Assembly: GCA_964564785.1 (NCBI GenBank)
Contig: CAZMCT010000168.1
Span: 1-6,255, forward strand
DNA from: CAZMCT01 sp964564785
GTDB lineage: Bacteria > Planctomycetota > Phycisphaerae > UBA1845 > Fen-1342
Length of the DNA stretch: 6,255 nt
Reading direction: 5' to 3'
Part shown: in pieces, positions 1 to 6,185 of the stretch
Layout: the number at the start of each line of letters is the position of its first letter
How positions within the stretch are numbered: position 1 is the first letter of the stretch
Program-made: the position numbers and the translations under genes
The notes under the pieces: generated by a model
The model's database searches: none
The model's input: only the letters and a program-made list of their open reading frames with translations
Told to the model about the DNA's origin: nothing

Positions 1-90
1 CGGCGACCCGACGAGGCGCCCGCCCGTTGCCATGGTCGAAGCCCGTGAGAGTCTGCCCAAGGGAACGGGGATCACGGGAGAGGGGCTGTC

Positions 91-104
91 GCGGCGTACG
101 CCGC
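91..104. repeat. Perfect 14-base palindrome at the gatD stop
   Basis: GCGGCGTACGCCGC is a perfect inverted repeat whose last base overlaps the gatD stop codon (TAG, read on the minus strand). No U-tract follows it on the minus strand, so it is not a canonical intrinsic terminator. It could be a weak hairpin at the 3' end of the message or a chance GC-rich palindrome. The rest of the first 103 bases shows no supported gene. Confidence 0.3.
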
Positions 105-1510
105 TACCGCCGGATCGAGCGCAGGAACTCCTGCACCTCGGGGATTTCGCCCTGGTAGACCAGGTAGCCGTTGTACGGCTCGCGGTCGGTGATCTCATCG
201 CTCACCGGCGTGAGCATCAGCCGCTGGACCTCCTCGCGGTCGTCAGTCTGGCCCAGCACCCAGCACAGTTTCATGTACGCGACCTCCGGCAGCATGTTCG
301 ATGCGGGCACGATGCCCAGCGTCATCAGGTCGCGACCGGTGTCATAGACGTACATGCCGCAGTAGCCCCACAGCGTCTGCACCGTCATGTAGATGTGCAC
401 GCCGGCCGCAATCGCCCGCTTGATCGCCGGGTACAGCGGCTTGTTGATGTGCCCCAGCCCCGTGCCGGCGATCACGATCCCGCGATAGCCCTTTTCGACG
501 ATCGCGTCCACGATGTCCGGCAGCATGTTCGGGTAATAGTACAGGATCGTCACCCGCTCCTCGAACGCCGTGTTGATGACCACCTCGCGGTCCGACCGGC
601 GGCGTTTGTAATCCTGCCGCAGATGCGTGAGCTTCTGCGGGGAGATCATCGCCACCGGCACATCGCTGAGCGTGCGGAACGTCGAGCGGTACGACGAGTG
701 CATCTTGCGGACGCGCGTGCCGCGGTGCAGCAGGTTGTACTCGTCCGACGTCGGGCCGAACATGCACACCAGCACCTCGGCGATGTCGCCCTCCGCCGCC
801 GCCTTCACCGCGCATTGCAGATTGATCGCGGCGTCGGACGACGGCCGGTCGCTGGAGCGCTGACTGCCGACCATGATGATCGGGACGGGCGGGTTCTGCA
901 CCATGAAGGTCAGGATCGCCGCCGTGTGGTGCATCGTATCGGTGCCGTGGCCGATGACGATGCCGTTGGTTCCCGCGCGGATTTCCTCGCCGATGCGTTG
1001 GGCGAGCTTGATGTACTGCTCGGGGCCCATGTTCTCGCTGAACACGCCGAAGAGCTTCTCGGTTCGCAGGTTGCAGATGTCGGCCAGCTCGGGGACGGAG
1101 CCGTAGAGCTCCCCGGGGGAGAAGGCGGGGATGACGGCGCCGGTCCGATAATCCAAGCGGCTGGCAATCGTCCCCCCCGTGCCGAAGAGCATCACGTTCG
1201 GCTTCTTCGGATCGTACGGGAACTCCTTCTCGGGGATTTTGTAGTGGGCCTCCCGGCGGCCGTGCTCGGTCATGCTGGTGATCGAGTCGGCGGCCAGGCC
1301 GATGTTGTAGCCGCTGGCCAGCTTGAGCACGATGTGCTTGTCGTCGGCGGTCTCGGAGCGGGGCAGAATCAGCCCGCGGAAAGTGCCGCGGGTGGACTCG
1401 ACGGCGACATCGCTCCAGATGCCGACGTTGAAACGCTCCAGGACGGCCCGCCCGGGGCCGCGATAACCTTTGAACTTTTCCGAGGCGAGGGTAGTGGGCG
1501 CGGTACTCAT
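104..1510 (-). CDS. gatD: Glu-tRNA(Gln) amidotransferase subunit D (GatD), full length
   Basis: GatD is the amidohydrolase half of GatDE. It hydrolyses Gln or Asn and passes ammonia to GatE, which converts Glu-tRNA(Gln) to Gln-tRNA(Gln) in the cytoplasm. The 468-residue product has the GatD-specific N-terminal beta domain (about 1-95) followed by an L-asparaginase-type domain (about 104-430). The asparaginase signatures are intact: GTGGTIAS at 110-117 (nucleophile-type Thr111), DYRTGAV with Tyr121, GHGTDTM with Thr190 and Asp191, and RVRKMHSS with Lys269. Together these give the Thr/Thr/Asp/Lys set of catalytic amidohydrolases. The N-terminal domain and the family-typical C-terminal MLPEVAYMKLCWVLG block separate it from plain asparaginases. 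The tail after about 440 looks longer than in archaeal relatives as I remember them. The ATG start overlaps the hepT stop (ATGA), and AGGAA lies 5 bases upstream, inside hepT, indicating translational coupling. No strong promoter is needed directly upstream. Confidence 0.95.
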   Translation of the reverse strand: MSTAPTTLASEKFKGYRGPGRAVLERFNVGIWSDVAVESTRGTFRGLILPRSETADDKHIVLKLASGYNIGLAADSITSMTEHGRREAHYKIPEKEFPYDPKKPNVMLFGTGGTIASRLDYRTGAVIPAFSPGELYGSVPELADICNLRTEKLFGVFSENMGPEQYIKLAQRIGEEIRAGTNGIVIGHGTDTMHHTAAILTFMVQNPPVPIIMVGSQRSSDRPSSDAAINLQCAVKAAAEGDIAEVLVCMFGPTSDEYNLLHRGTRVRKMHSSYRSTFRTLSDVPVAMISPQKLTHLRQDYKRRRSDREVVINTAFEERVTILYYYPNMLPDIVDAIVEKGYRGIVIAGTGLGHINKPLYPAIKRAIAAGVHIYMTVQTLWGYCGMYVYDTGRDLMTLGIVPASNMLPEVAYMKLCWVLGQTDDREEVQRLMLTPVSDEITDREPYNGYLVYQGEIPEVQEFLRSIRR

Positions 1511-1920
1511 GAGGGTTCCTGTGGGGGCTGGGGGGAAAAAGGCTGCGGCTTCCCGGAAGGCGGATTCAGAAACTCCGGATCACCTTCCACAAGCAAGGCA
1601 CGAACTTCGCGAATGAGAAGAACCAAGTCATCCTCCACGAACTGCCAGACCGCCTCGGGCCGGATATCCCAGTAGCGGTGAAACAGCCGGTTCCTGAAGG
1701 CAATGATCTGCTGGTGATCCGTAATCCGTTCCGCGACCGGGGGGTCCACGCGTCGGAGTTGGTTCAACGCTTCGCCCACGATGCCGAATTGGCGCTCGAT
1801 CCCCGAGCGAAGCAGTTCGTCGGCCGCATAGTCCTGCGCCGTCCGCCCGGCGGCGAACTGACGGATGCGCTCCGCCGCGAGTCGGATGTCTTCCAGCCAC
1901 TTGAGCGTTTCAAGCTGCAT
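1507..1920 (-). CDS. hepT: HepT-like HEPN ribonuclease toxin (DUF86 family)
   Basis: This is the toxin of a HEPN/MNT (type VII) toxin-antitoxin pair. The 137-residue protein is all-helical in character. It carries the HEPN active-site motif R-X4-H-X-Y as Arg76, His81 and Tyr83 in AFRNRLFHRYWDI. It also has the family block ERQFGIVGEALNQL at 42-55. In characterised pairs the motif Tyr is the residue modified with AMP by the partner nucleotidyltransferase, and the Arg/His pair is needed for RNase activity. The start overlaps the 3' end of mntA by 11 bases and has no clear Shine-Dalgarno, which fits coupled translation. The HEPN core ends near residue 114. Residues 116-137 are a Pro/Gln/Ser-rich tail that runs to an ATGA overlap with gatD. 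All expected catalytic residues are present, so it looks active. Confidence 0.92.
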   Translation of the reverse strand: MQLETLKWLEDIRLAAERIRQFAAGRTAQDYAADELLRSGIERQFGIVGEALNQLRRVDPPVAERITDHQQIIAFRNRLFHRYWDIRPEAVWQFVEDDLVLLIREVRALLVEGDPEFLNPPSGKPQPFSPQPPQEPS

Positions 1921-2230
1921 ACAGGGGGGTGCGGGTGCGGTTGATGGACAACATCAGGTACTTGTTCTCGATGGCGCTAGGCATGAGCAGGTCCACCGAG
2001 CGGCCGAGAAGCTGCTCCATCTCCGCCAGGAGATCGAAGAAGCGATGAAACAAATCGTCGGTCCCGTCAAACTCGACGAGGAAGTCCACGTCGCTCCGCG
2101 CCGGGTCGAACCGGTCCGTTGCTGCCGAACCGAAGACCTCCAGCCGCTTCACGCGGAACCGCCGGCAGAGCTCGTGCAGCTCCTCACGCTTGGCCAGGAT
2201 TTCGGGGCACACGGCCATGCACGCACCCAT
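1910..2230 (-). CDS. mntA: MntA-like nucleotidyltransferase antitoxin
   Basis: This is the antitoxin partner of the HepT-like protein, a minimal nucleotidyltransferase of the polymerase-beta fold that transfers AMP from ATP onto HepT. The 106-residue protein shows the GS...DXD signature: Gly34-Ser35, then Asp47-Val-Asp49, with a third acidic residue at Asp80 in GRSVDLL. This gives the full metal-binding triad, so it is probably catalytic. The length and the position directly upstream of hepT, with an 11-base overlap, are typical of HEPN/MNT pairs. Two in-frame ATG codons are possible (residues 1 and 5). Neither has a strong Shine-Dalgarno, and the upstream one is chosen by default. A candidate promoter and a GC-rich hairpin lie upstream. 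MntA is probably the first gene of an mntA-hepT-gatD transcript. Confidence 0.92.
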   Translation of the reverse strand: MGACMAVCPEILAKREELHELCRRFRVKRLEVFGSAATDRFDPARSDVDFLVEFDGTDDLFHRFFDLLAEMEQLLGRSVDLLMPSAIENKYLMLSINRTRTPLYAA

Positions 2231-2256
2231 TCGCCGACGCCACCCGGTTCATACGA

Positions 2257-2286
2257 GCCCGGCGCCGCCCGGGCTTCCCGCCGGGC
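2257..2286. promoter_or_regulatory. GC-rich hairpin in the mntA leader
   Basis: The arms GCCCGGCG (2257-2264) and CGCCGGGC (2279-2286) are perfectly complementary over 8 bases with a 14-base loop. An alternative overlapping stem AGCCCG/CGGGCT exists inside it. On the minus strand this falls between the candidate mntA promoter and the mntA start, about 27 bases before the ATG. It could be an operator for autoregulation or a leader structure that limits translation. No U-tract follows, so terminator function is unlikely. The role is inferred from position only. Confidence 0.35.
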
Positions 2287-2295
2287 GCTTCCGGT

Positions 2296-2324
2296 AGTGT
2301 ACTCTGCAAGCGGGCCCGCTCCAA
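2296..2324 (-). promoter_or_regulatory. Candidate sigma70 promoter for mntA-hepT-gatD
   Basis: On the minus strand, TTGGAG (2324-2319) and TACACT (2301-2296) are separated by exactly 17 bases. The -10 matches consensus at 4 of 6 positions and the -35 at 3 of 6. Transcription would begin near 2289 and give a leader of about 60 bases before mntA. The position downstream of the gene remnant and just before the toxin-antitoxin pair suits it, but the match is only moderate. Confidence 0.4.
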
Positions 2325-2356
2325 CTACGTGACCAATCGCGATGAAAGCTGAAAGC

Positions 2357-2724
2357 CTACCGCGGCGCGATGTTCTCGCCGAGCTCGACCCAGTACAGGT
2401 GCTTGATCGTGAGTAGCAGCAGCTTGCGGCCCGTGGGGGCGACCAGGACCTGATGCCCGCGCTCACCGAGGCCCGCCACCGAATAGGTCCTCTCGACGGT
2501 ACCGTCTGGAGCATGAACGGCCAGCTTGCCGTCCACCGTACACGTGTAGACGCAGCCAGCCGCGCGGTCAAAGCCCAGTGCCTGCCAAACAGCCGGCGCT
2601 GTTCCACAACGGTGATTGCACCGCGCGGCTGCCCGTCCCCGAGAGAACGGAGAGAAGACGGATAGTCACCTACTCTTCCACGCTGGTTCCACAAGAACAG
2701 GTCACTGTCGCCGTTTTCATTTAC
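2357..2724 (-). pseudogene. Frameshifted 3' remnant of an unrecognised gene
   Basis: Two adjacent minus-strand frames together read like one protein C-terminus. The upstream part (from about 2724 to about 2580) gives NENGDSDLFLWNQRGR and then AITVVEQRRLFGRHWA. The downstream part (from about 2581 to the TAG at 2357) gives ALGFDRAAGCVYTC, DGKLAVHAPDGTVERTYSV and KLLLLTIKHLYWVELGENIA. The downstream frame has codon use typical of a real high-GC gene. The change of frame near 2565-2585 fits a one-base deletion. There is no start codon or 5' part: the segment begins abruptly at the end of gatE. The alternating strand-like and DG-turn pattern suggests a beta-propeller or similar repeat fold, but I do not recognise a family. 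A sequencing or assembly error could explain the frameshift but not the missing front. Confidence 0.6.
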
Positions 2725-4702
2725 CTGTTTTCTGCACCACGCGCGGACTCGGCGCTGCCCGCAGCCGGGCTTCAACGCGCTCGGCCAGCTTCCGGCCGTC
2801 CAGGCGGCCCCGAAAACGCCGTTGGAGCTGTCCGCAGATATACCGGCGTTTCTGCTCGGGGCCGGCAAAGACGGCGCTGCCCAGCTCGGTCAGGCACTCC
2901 TCGATCGCCTGCTCCGATTGCGCATCTGGCAGCGGCGTCAGATTGTACTCGGCCAGCACGTGGGCCACGCGGCTTGTGCCGCCCGCCGGTGCCGGTGGCA
3001 GTTCCACCAGCCGCGCGATGGCCGCGAGTACACCGTCGCGCGTCAGTTTGCCCACCGCGTGCAGCCGGAATACCTCCAACAGTTCTTCGTCGCGCAGTTG
3101 CTCGACCGGCCTGCCGGCGCGGCGCCAGGCCTTCATCTGTTGCACGAGCACGACGGCCGCGAACTTCGCATCGATCTTCAGTTCGGCCACCAGACGGTCA
3201 AACAGCTTGTTGCGCGGTGAGACGCACAAGGGGATGAGCGCGTCGTGCGGTACGCCCAAGGCATGGTAACGGGCCTGCCGGTCCCAGACCGGCTCCGGCA
3301 AGCGGGCCTGAATCCGCTCCAGGCGGTCCTGCGTGATCGCCAGCGGCGGCAGGTCGGTGTCGGGGTACATCCGGTCGGCCCCCGGCAGCACGCGCTCGAA
3401 TCCGTTGGTACCGTCCTTGTAGGCCTGGCGCGTGTCGTTCGGAACACCGATGGTCGCCTCTTTGGCCCGCAGCGCGATCTCCTGGCAGGCCGTGGTCGTG
3501 TCGCGTGCGTCGCCCCACACGAGCAACAGAGCGTCGCCGTGCTCGGCCCGCATGCGGCGGCGGAGCTGCTTCCAGTCGCGGCCGGCCAGCGTCTCGGAGG
3601 CCATGTCGGAATGGATCAGGTTCGGCAGTTGCGTCAAGCAGGCGATCACCCGCACGCGGTCGGAGAACTCCTTGGCGAAGGTGGTGTGCTCCTGCGTCGG
3701 CTCGTTCAGCAGGCCCGCGAACCCCCGCAGCAACGTGCACTGCACCACGTTCCCGGCCTGCACCGCCTTCCGCAGCGGCTCGTAGTCGGTCTTGGAGACG
3801 ATCGGCGTGACGTCCTGGTGGGTCCACTGAAACGTCTCCGGCCGGATGCCGCGCTCGTGCAGCAGCCCGCGGATGTGCAGCAGACTGCACTGCCGCCGGG
3901 CCTCGTTGTAGATCAGCCGCGGGTTGCGCCAGATCTGCGGTGTGCCCTTGATCTCGCACCGCTGCCCGCCGGTGACGCTCACGTTCACGTCCTGCCGCCC
4001 CGAGCCGTAGCCGGTTCGCACCTTGCCCGTGCTGCGGGCCAGCCGCCGGAGAATCTGCCCCACTTCGGCCGCCTCCTGCGGCGTGTGCATGTCCGGCTCG
4101 GTCACCGTCTCGATCAGCGGCATGCCGAGCCGGTCGGTGAGGTACACGCGCTCGTGCCCCACGTCCGATACCTCGCGGCAGGCGTCCTCCTCGATCGAGA
4201 GCTGGCGGATGCGGATCCGCCGGCCGTCGCGGAAGGGGATCCAGCCGTCGACGCCCAGGATGCCGGTTCGCTGAAAGCCGGTGGGGATCGAGCCGTCGAG
4301 GTACTGCTTGCGGGCGATGTGCAGCTCACCGACCAGATTCAGTTTCAGCAGCAGGCAAATCTCGAGCGCGATGTCGAGCGCCTGCTGATCGATGAAGAAC
4401 GGCGGCGTGTCGTCAAACTCGTACGTGCACACCGTGTCGTGGTGAATGCGGTAATAAATGTTTTTCCGGGTCTTTTTCTCCATCAAAGCGGTGCCGTCGT
4501 ATTCGCCCAGCTCCGACAGCGTCGGCCGCATGTGCCTCAGGATCTCGGCGTCGTACTCGTCGCTGTAACGCCCGGCCGGGCAGCGGCAAAACAGCTTGCG
4601 CTGCGTGAGGAGCTGCTGGTGGACCTCGAGGCCGACCTTCAGGCCGATGTTGCGGTAGTCCTCGTCCGTCATCTGGTCGAACGGCTTGAACGGCAGCGGC
4701 AT
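2717..4702 (-). CDS. gatE: Glu-tRNA(Gln) amidotransferase subunit E (GatE), full length
   Basis: GatE is the tRNA-binding kinase/transamidase half of GatDE. It uses ATP to activate the gamma-carboxylate of Glu-tRNA(Gln) and adds ammonia delivered from GatD. The 661-residue product starts the GatB/GatE cradle domain with LKVGLEVHQQL at 21-31, followed by KLFCRCP at 36-42. It continues with GSIPTGFQRTGILG (137-150), QLSIEEDACREV (167-178), LIETVTEPDMHTP (196-208) and GSGRQDVNVSV (233-243). The stretch about 295-430 matches the place of the AspRS-like insertion that distinguishes GatE from GatB, and GADRMYPDTDLPPL (441-454) resumes the core. A helical tail domain (about 490-650) ends the protein. 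The frame stays open far upstream, but ATG at 4702 is preferred because AGGAG lies 10 bases before it. An ATG 30 bases downstream would match the shorter N-terminus I remember for archaeal GatE but lacks a Shine-Dalgarno. Confidence 0.95.
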   Translation of the reverse strand: MPLPFKPFDQMTDEDYRNIGLKVGLEVHQQLLTQRKLFCRCPAGRYSDEYDAEILRHMRPTLSELGEYDGTALMEKKTRKNIYYRIHHDTVCTYEFDDTPPFFIDQQALDIALEICLLLKLNLVGELHIARKQYLDGSIPTGFQRTGILGVDGWIPFRDGRRIRIRQLSIEEDACREVSDVGHERVYLTDRLGMPLIETVTEPDMHTPQEAAEVGQILRRLARSTGKVRTGYGSGRQDVNVSVTGGQRCEIKGTPQIWRNPRLIYNEARRQCSLLHIRGLLHERGIRPETFQWTHQDVTPIVSKTDYEPLRKAVQAGNVVQCTLLRGFAGLLNEPTQEHTTFAKEFSDRVRVIACLTQLPNLIHSDMASETLAGRDWKQLRRRMRAEHGDALLLVWGDARDTTTACQEIALRAKEATIGVPNDTRQAYKDGTNGFERVLPGADRMYPDTDLPPLAITQDRLERIQARLPEPVWDRQARYHALGVPHDALIPLCVSPRNKLFDRLVAELKIDAKFAAVVLVQQMKAWRRAGRPVEQLRDEELLEVFRLHAVGKLTRDGVLAAIARLVELPPAPAGGTSRVAHVLAEYNLTPLPDAQSEQAIEECLTELGSAVFAGPEQKRRYICGQLQRRFRGRLDGRKLAERVEARLRAAPSPRVVQKTGK

Positions 4703-4761
4703 GGAACGGCTACTCCTGGCCGGTGGGCGGTGCGGGGGCAGTCCGCAGTCCGCAAGCGGCC

Positions 4762-4790
4762 ATTTTAGCAGCCGGACAGAACCGCGCCAA
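4762..4790 (-). promoter_or_regulatory. Candidate sigma70 promoter of gatE
   Basis: On the minus strand, TTGGCG (4790-4785) and TAAAAT (4767-4762) are spaced by 17 bases. They match consensus at 4 of 6 and 5 of 6 positions. Transcription would start near 4755, leaving about 53 bases before the gatE ATG, with AGGAG in between. An AT-rich hexamer stands out in this GC-rich gap. It implies that gatE is transcribed independently of the PEP-CTERM gene upstream. Confidence 0.6.
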
Positions 4791-5060
4791 AGCGGTGGAA
4801 AGCGCCGCGGAATGGGGCGCGACCGCAGCCGGACGCCGCACGGGCCCGAGCAACAGTTCCCGATCAGGGGCTGCACGAGCGACTTGATCGCACCGAAAGG
4901 GTTTCGGCCGAAGCCGCCGTCGCGGCGCATACGGCCGACAAGGCGCCCTACGAGCCCGTTGAAAAAGGGGAGTGGCTCCGCGCCAACCCGCCATCGCGGC
5001 AGCGCGGACAGCCACTCCGGCGGTGCCTGTCCACTTTTTGAACTCGCCGAGCGGGAGAGG
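4791..5060. other. Intergenic gap between PEP-CTERM gene and gatE
   Basis: The full gap between the two genes is 358 bases (4703-5060). It contains the gatE leader and promoter, a small hairpin CCGAAA-GGG-TTTCGG at 4893-4907, and the dispersed-repeat-like hairpin at 5006-5032. The remaining sequence is GC-rich. I see no ORF with a start, Shine-Dalgarno and plausible protein, and no minus-strand terminator with a U-tract. The open frame that continues gatE upstream through this gap lacks family similarity and is a high-GC artefact. Confidence 0.5.
5006..5032 (+). repeat. Imperfect hairpin repeat with CTCCGG core
   Basis: The arms GGACAG (5006-5011) and CTGTCC (5027-5032) flank a loop containing CTCCGG, and CAC/GTG can extend the stem after a mismatch. 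On the plus strand it is followed by ACTTTTTG, which makes it terminator-like in that direction, but no plus-strand gene precedes it. It shares the ACAG...CTCCGG...CTGT plan with the repeats at the right end of the window, so it is more likely a degraded member of the same dispersed palindrome family. Confidence 0.5.
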
Positions 5061-5765
5061 TTACCCGCGCCGGCGGAGCAGCAGCGTCCCGAGGCCGAGG
5101 ACCACGACGGCCGCCGGCTCCGGCACGATCCCGGGAACGCGGAAGATGAGGAACTCGTTGTGGTTCCAGCCGCCGAACGGCGCCGGGTAGCCCGTGCCCG
5201 GCGCGGTGCCAGAGTCATGCCAGATCCACTGAGCGTTGGCGGGAATGCCGGGCATGTTGTGCATCCACGGGCCCGGGTGGCTCGCGTTCGTCCAGCCGGG
5301 CAGCGTGCTCGGCGCGATCCAGAGGTTGTTGGCCGTCGCAAAGGCGATGGCCGCATCGACCTGCGCCTGGGAAGGTTGCAACGACCACGGCCACGGATTC
5401 GGCCAAGTCGGGTCGATCTGCGACAGGTAGGCGCCGGCCGGGAAAACCTCCCACACCTGGTCGCCGGTCGAGATGGAGAGGGCCGTCGTGACGTTCGTGA
5501 AATGGCCGAGGAACCCCTGCGCGACGGCTTGGTCCGACGCCGTGGCGACGTACAGGTAATCGGTGGGTGCCCGCCCGTAGGCGTACCACGTCTCGACTGA
5601 GAACCAGTCGTTGTCGCCACCGGCGAAGTACGTAGTCGTTGTGGGCGTACCGAAGTAAATGTCGTACTGATTGTCAACCGTAATTGTCATCACCCAGTCG
5701 TCGGCCAGCACAGCCGGACCGAGCGACAACGCACCGCAGAGTGCCAACAGACAAACCTTGCGCAT
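5061..5765 (-). CDS. PEP-CTERM sorting-signal secreted protein, function unknown
   Basis: The 234-residue exported protein has an N-terminal Sec signal peptide (MRK, hydrophobic 4-20, likely cleavage after Ala21 in AVLA-DD). Its C-terminal sorting tripartite is Val-Pro-Glu-Pro at 214-217, a hydrophobic span, then Arg-Arg-Arg-Gly at the end. PEP-CTERM tails are recognised by exosortase, which is expected to process and transfer the protein to the surface or matrix. The mature body (22-213) is rich in Trp, Tyr, Thr and Pro, with blocks such as DNDWFSVETWYAYG and DYLYVATASDQAVAQGFLG. It matches no enzyme I can name. The ATG at 5765 has AAGGAG 6 bases upstream and a good promoter about 60 bases upstream, so the gene appears monocistronic. 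It has no evident functional link to the GatDE genes. Confidence 0.9.
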   Translation of the reverse strand: MRKVCLLALCGALSLGPAVLADDWVMTITVDNQYDIYFGTPTTTTYFAGGDNDWFSVETWYAYGRAPTDYLYVATASDQAVAQGFLGHFTNVTTALSISTGDQVWEVFPAGAYLSQIDPTWPNPWPWSLQPSQAQVDAAIAFATANNLWIAPSTLPGWTNASHPGPWMHNMPGIPANAQWIWHDSGTAPGTGYPAPFGGWNHNEFLIFRVPGIVPEPAAVVVLGLGTLLLRRRG

Positions 5766-5828
5766 TCAGCTCTCCTTCTCTTGAATACCTGAAAACCACT
5801 TGAATGTCTACCGGACCGAACTTCCGAT

Positions 5829-5857
5829 ACTCTAGCAACGGGCATGCAACTGGTCAA
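5829..5857 (-). promoter_or_regulatory. Sigma70-like promoter of the PEP-CTERM gene
   Basis: On the minus strand, TTGACC (5857-5852) and TAGAGT (5834-5829) are separated by 17 bases. They match consensus at 5 of 6 and 4 of 6 positions. Transcription would begin near 5822, giving a leader of about 57 bases before the ATG at 5765, which carries AAGGAG. This is the best promoter match in the window. Confidence 0.65.
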
Positions 5858-6185
5858 GGTCTCCTGCCTCGGGCTTGTGGACCAGCGACAACGAAAACAC
5901 CAACACCGGGTCTGCACTGGGCGACCCTTCGGGGACTACGTGCTTGGCGTCGAGGTGCATCCGCTGCCCCCGGCCGCGACCGCCGATTGCCCACGCGTCG
6001 GCCGTTAGCGATGCGCGCTGCCACACTGCACCGATCGGAAGCGCCAACGAAAACGGTTTCCGAATGTGCCCAACTGCCCCAGGAAAGACGGAAGAGTCAG
6101 CCCGGAGATCGATATTAGCCCTAAAGTGGCCGGGGTTAACGCGGAACCCGCCCCTTTGTCTGAGAGCGGCTATCGCAACCCTTCA
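5858..6185. other. Stretch without a recognisable gene
   Basis: About 330 bases lie between the PEP-CTERM promoter and the terminal repeats. One minus-strand frame stays open from 6182 to a TAG at 5832 (116 codons). It has no ATG near its beginning and no Shine-Dalgarno, contains no motif I know, and its stop lies inside the -10 box of the PEP-CTERM promoter. Part of it (about 5980-5840, MHLDAKHVVPEG, then DPVLVFSLSLVHKPEAGDL) has fairly coding-like codon use, so it could be the decayed 3' end of an older gene. A plus-strand frame across the same bases is no better. Confidence 0.4.

Noticed and set aside
1..33. Possible start of a further minus-strand gene (MATGGRLVGSP)
   Set aside because: Only 11 codons lie in the window, with no Shine-Dalgarno before the ATG, so it cannot be judged.
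91..104. Palindrome after gatD as an intrinsic terminator
   Set aside because: No U-tract follows on the transcribed strand.
32..1675. 547-codon plus-strand open frame
   Set aside because: It is antisense to gatD and the end of hepT. The composition (runs of Arg, His, Val, Asp) is a high-GC shadow, while the minus strand has clear family motifs.
2565..2590. Programmed -1 frameshift joining the two remnant frames
   Set aside because: No slippery heptamer is in the right phase and the gene lacks a 5' end, so decay or a sequencing indel is simpler.
2670..2720. 16-codon ORF starting in an ATGA overlap with the gatE stop (MKTATVTCSCGTSVEE)
   Set aside because: Too short and unsupported. The overlapping frame shows better coding character as part of the remnant gene.
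3245..4768. 507-codon plus-strand open frame
   Set aside because: Antisense shadow of gatE, with no recognisable protein motif.
4703..5677. N-terminal extension of the gatE frame to 986 residues
   Set aside because: The extra 325 residues are Arg/Ser/Pro-rich, overlap the PEP-CTERM gene in another frame, and match nothing in GatE. The ATG at 4702 has a Shine-Dalgarno.
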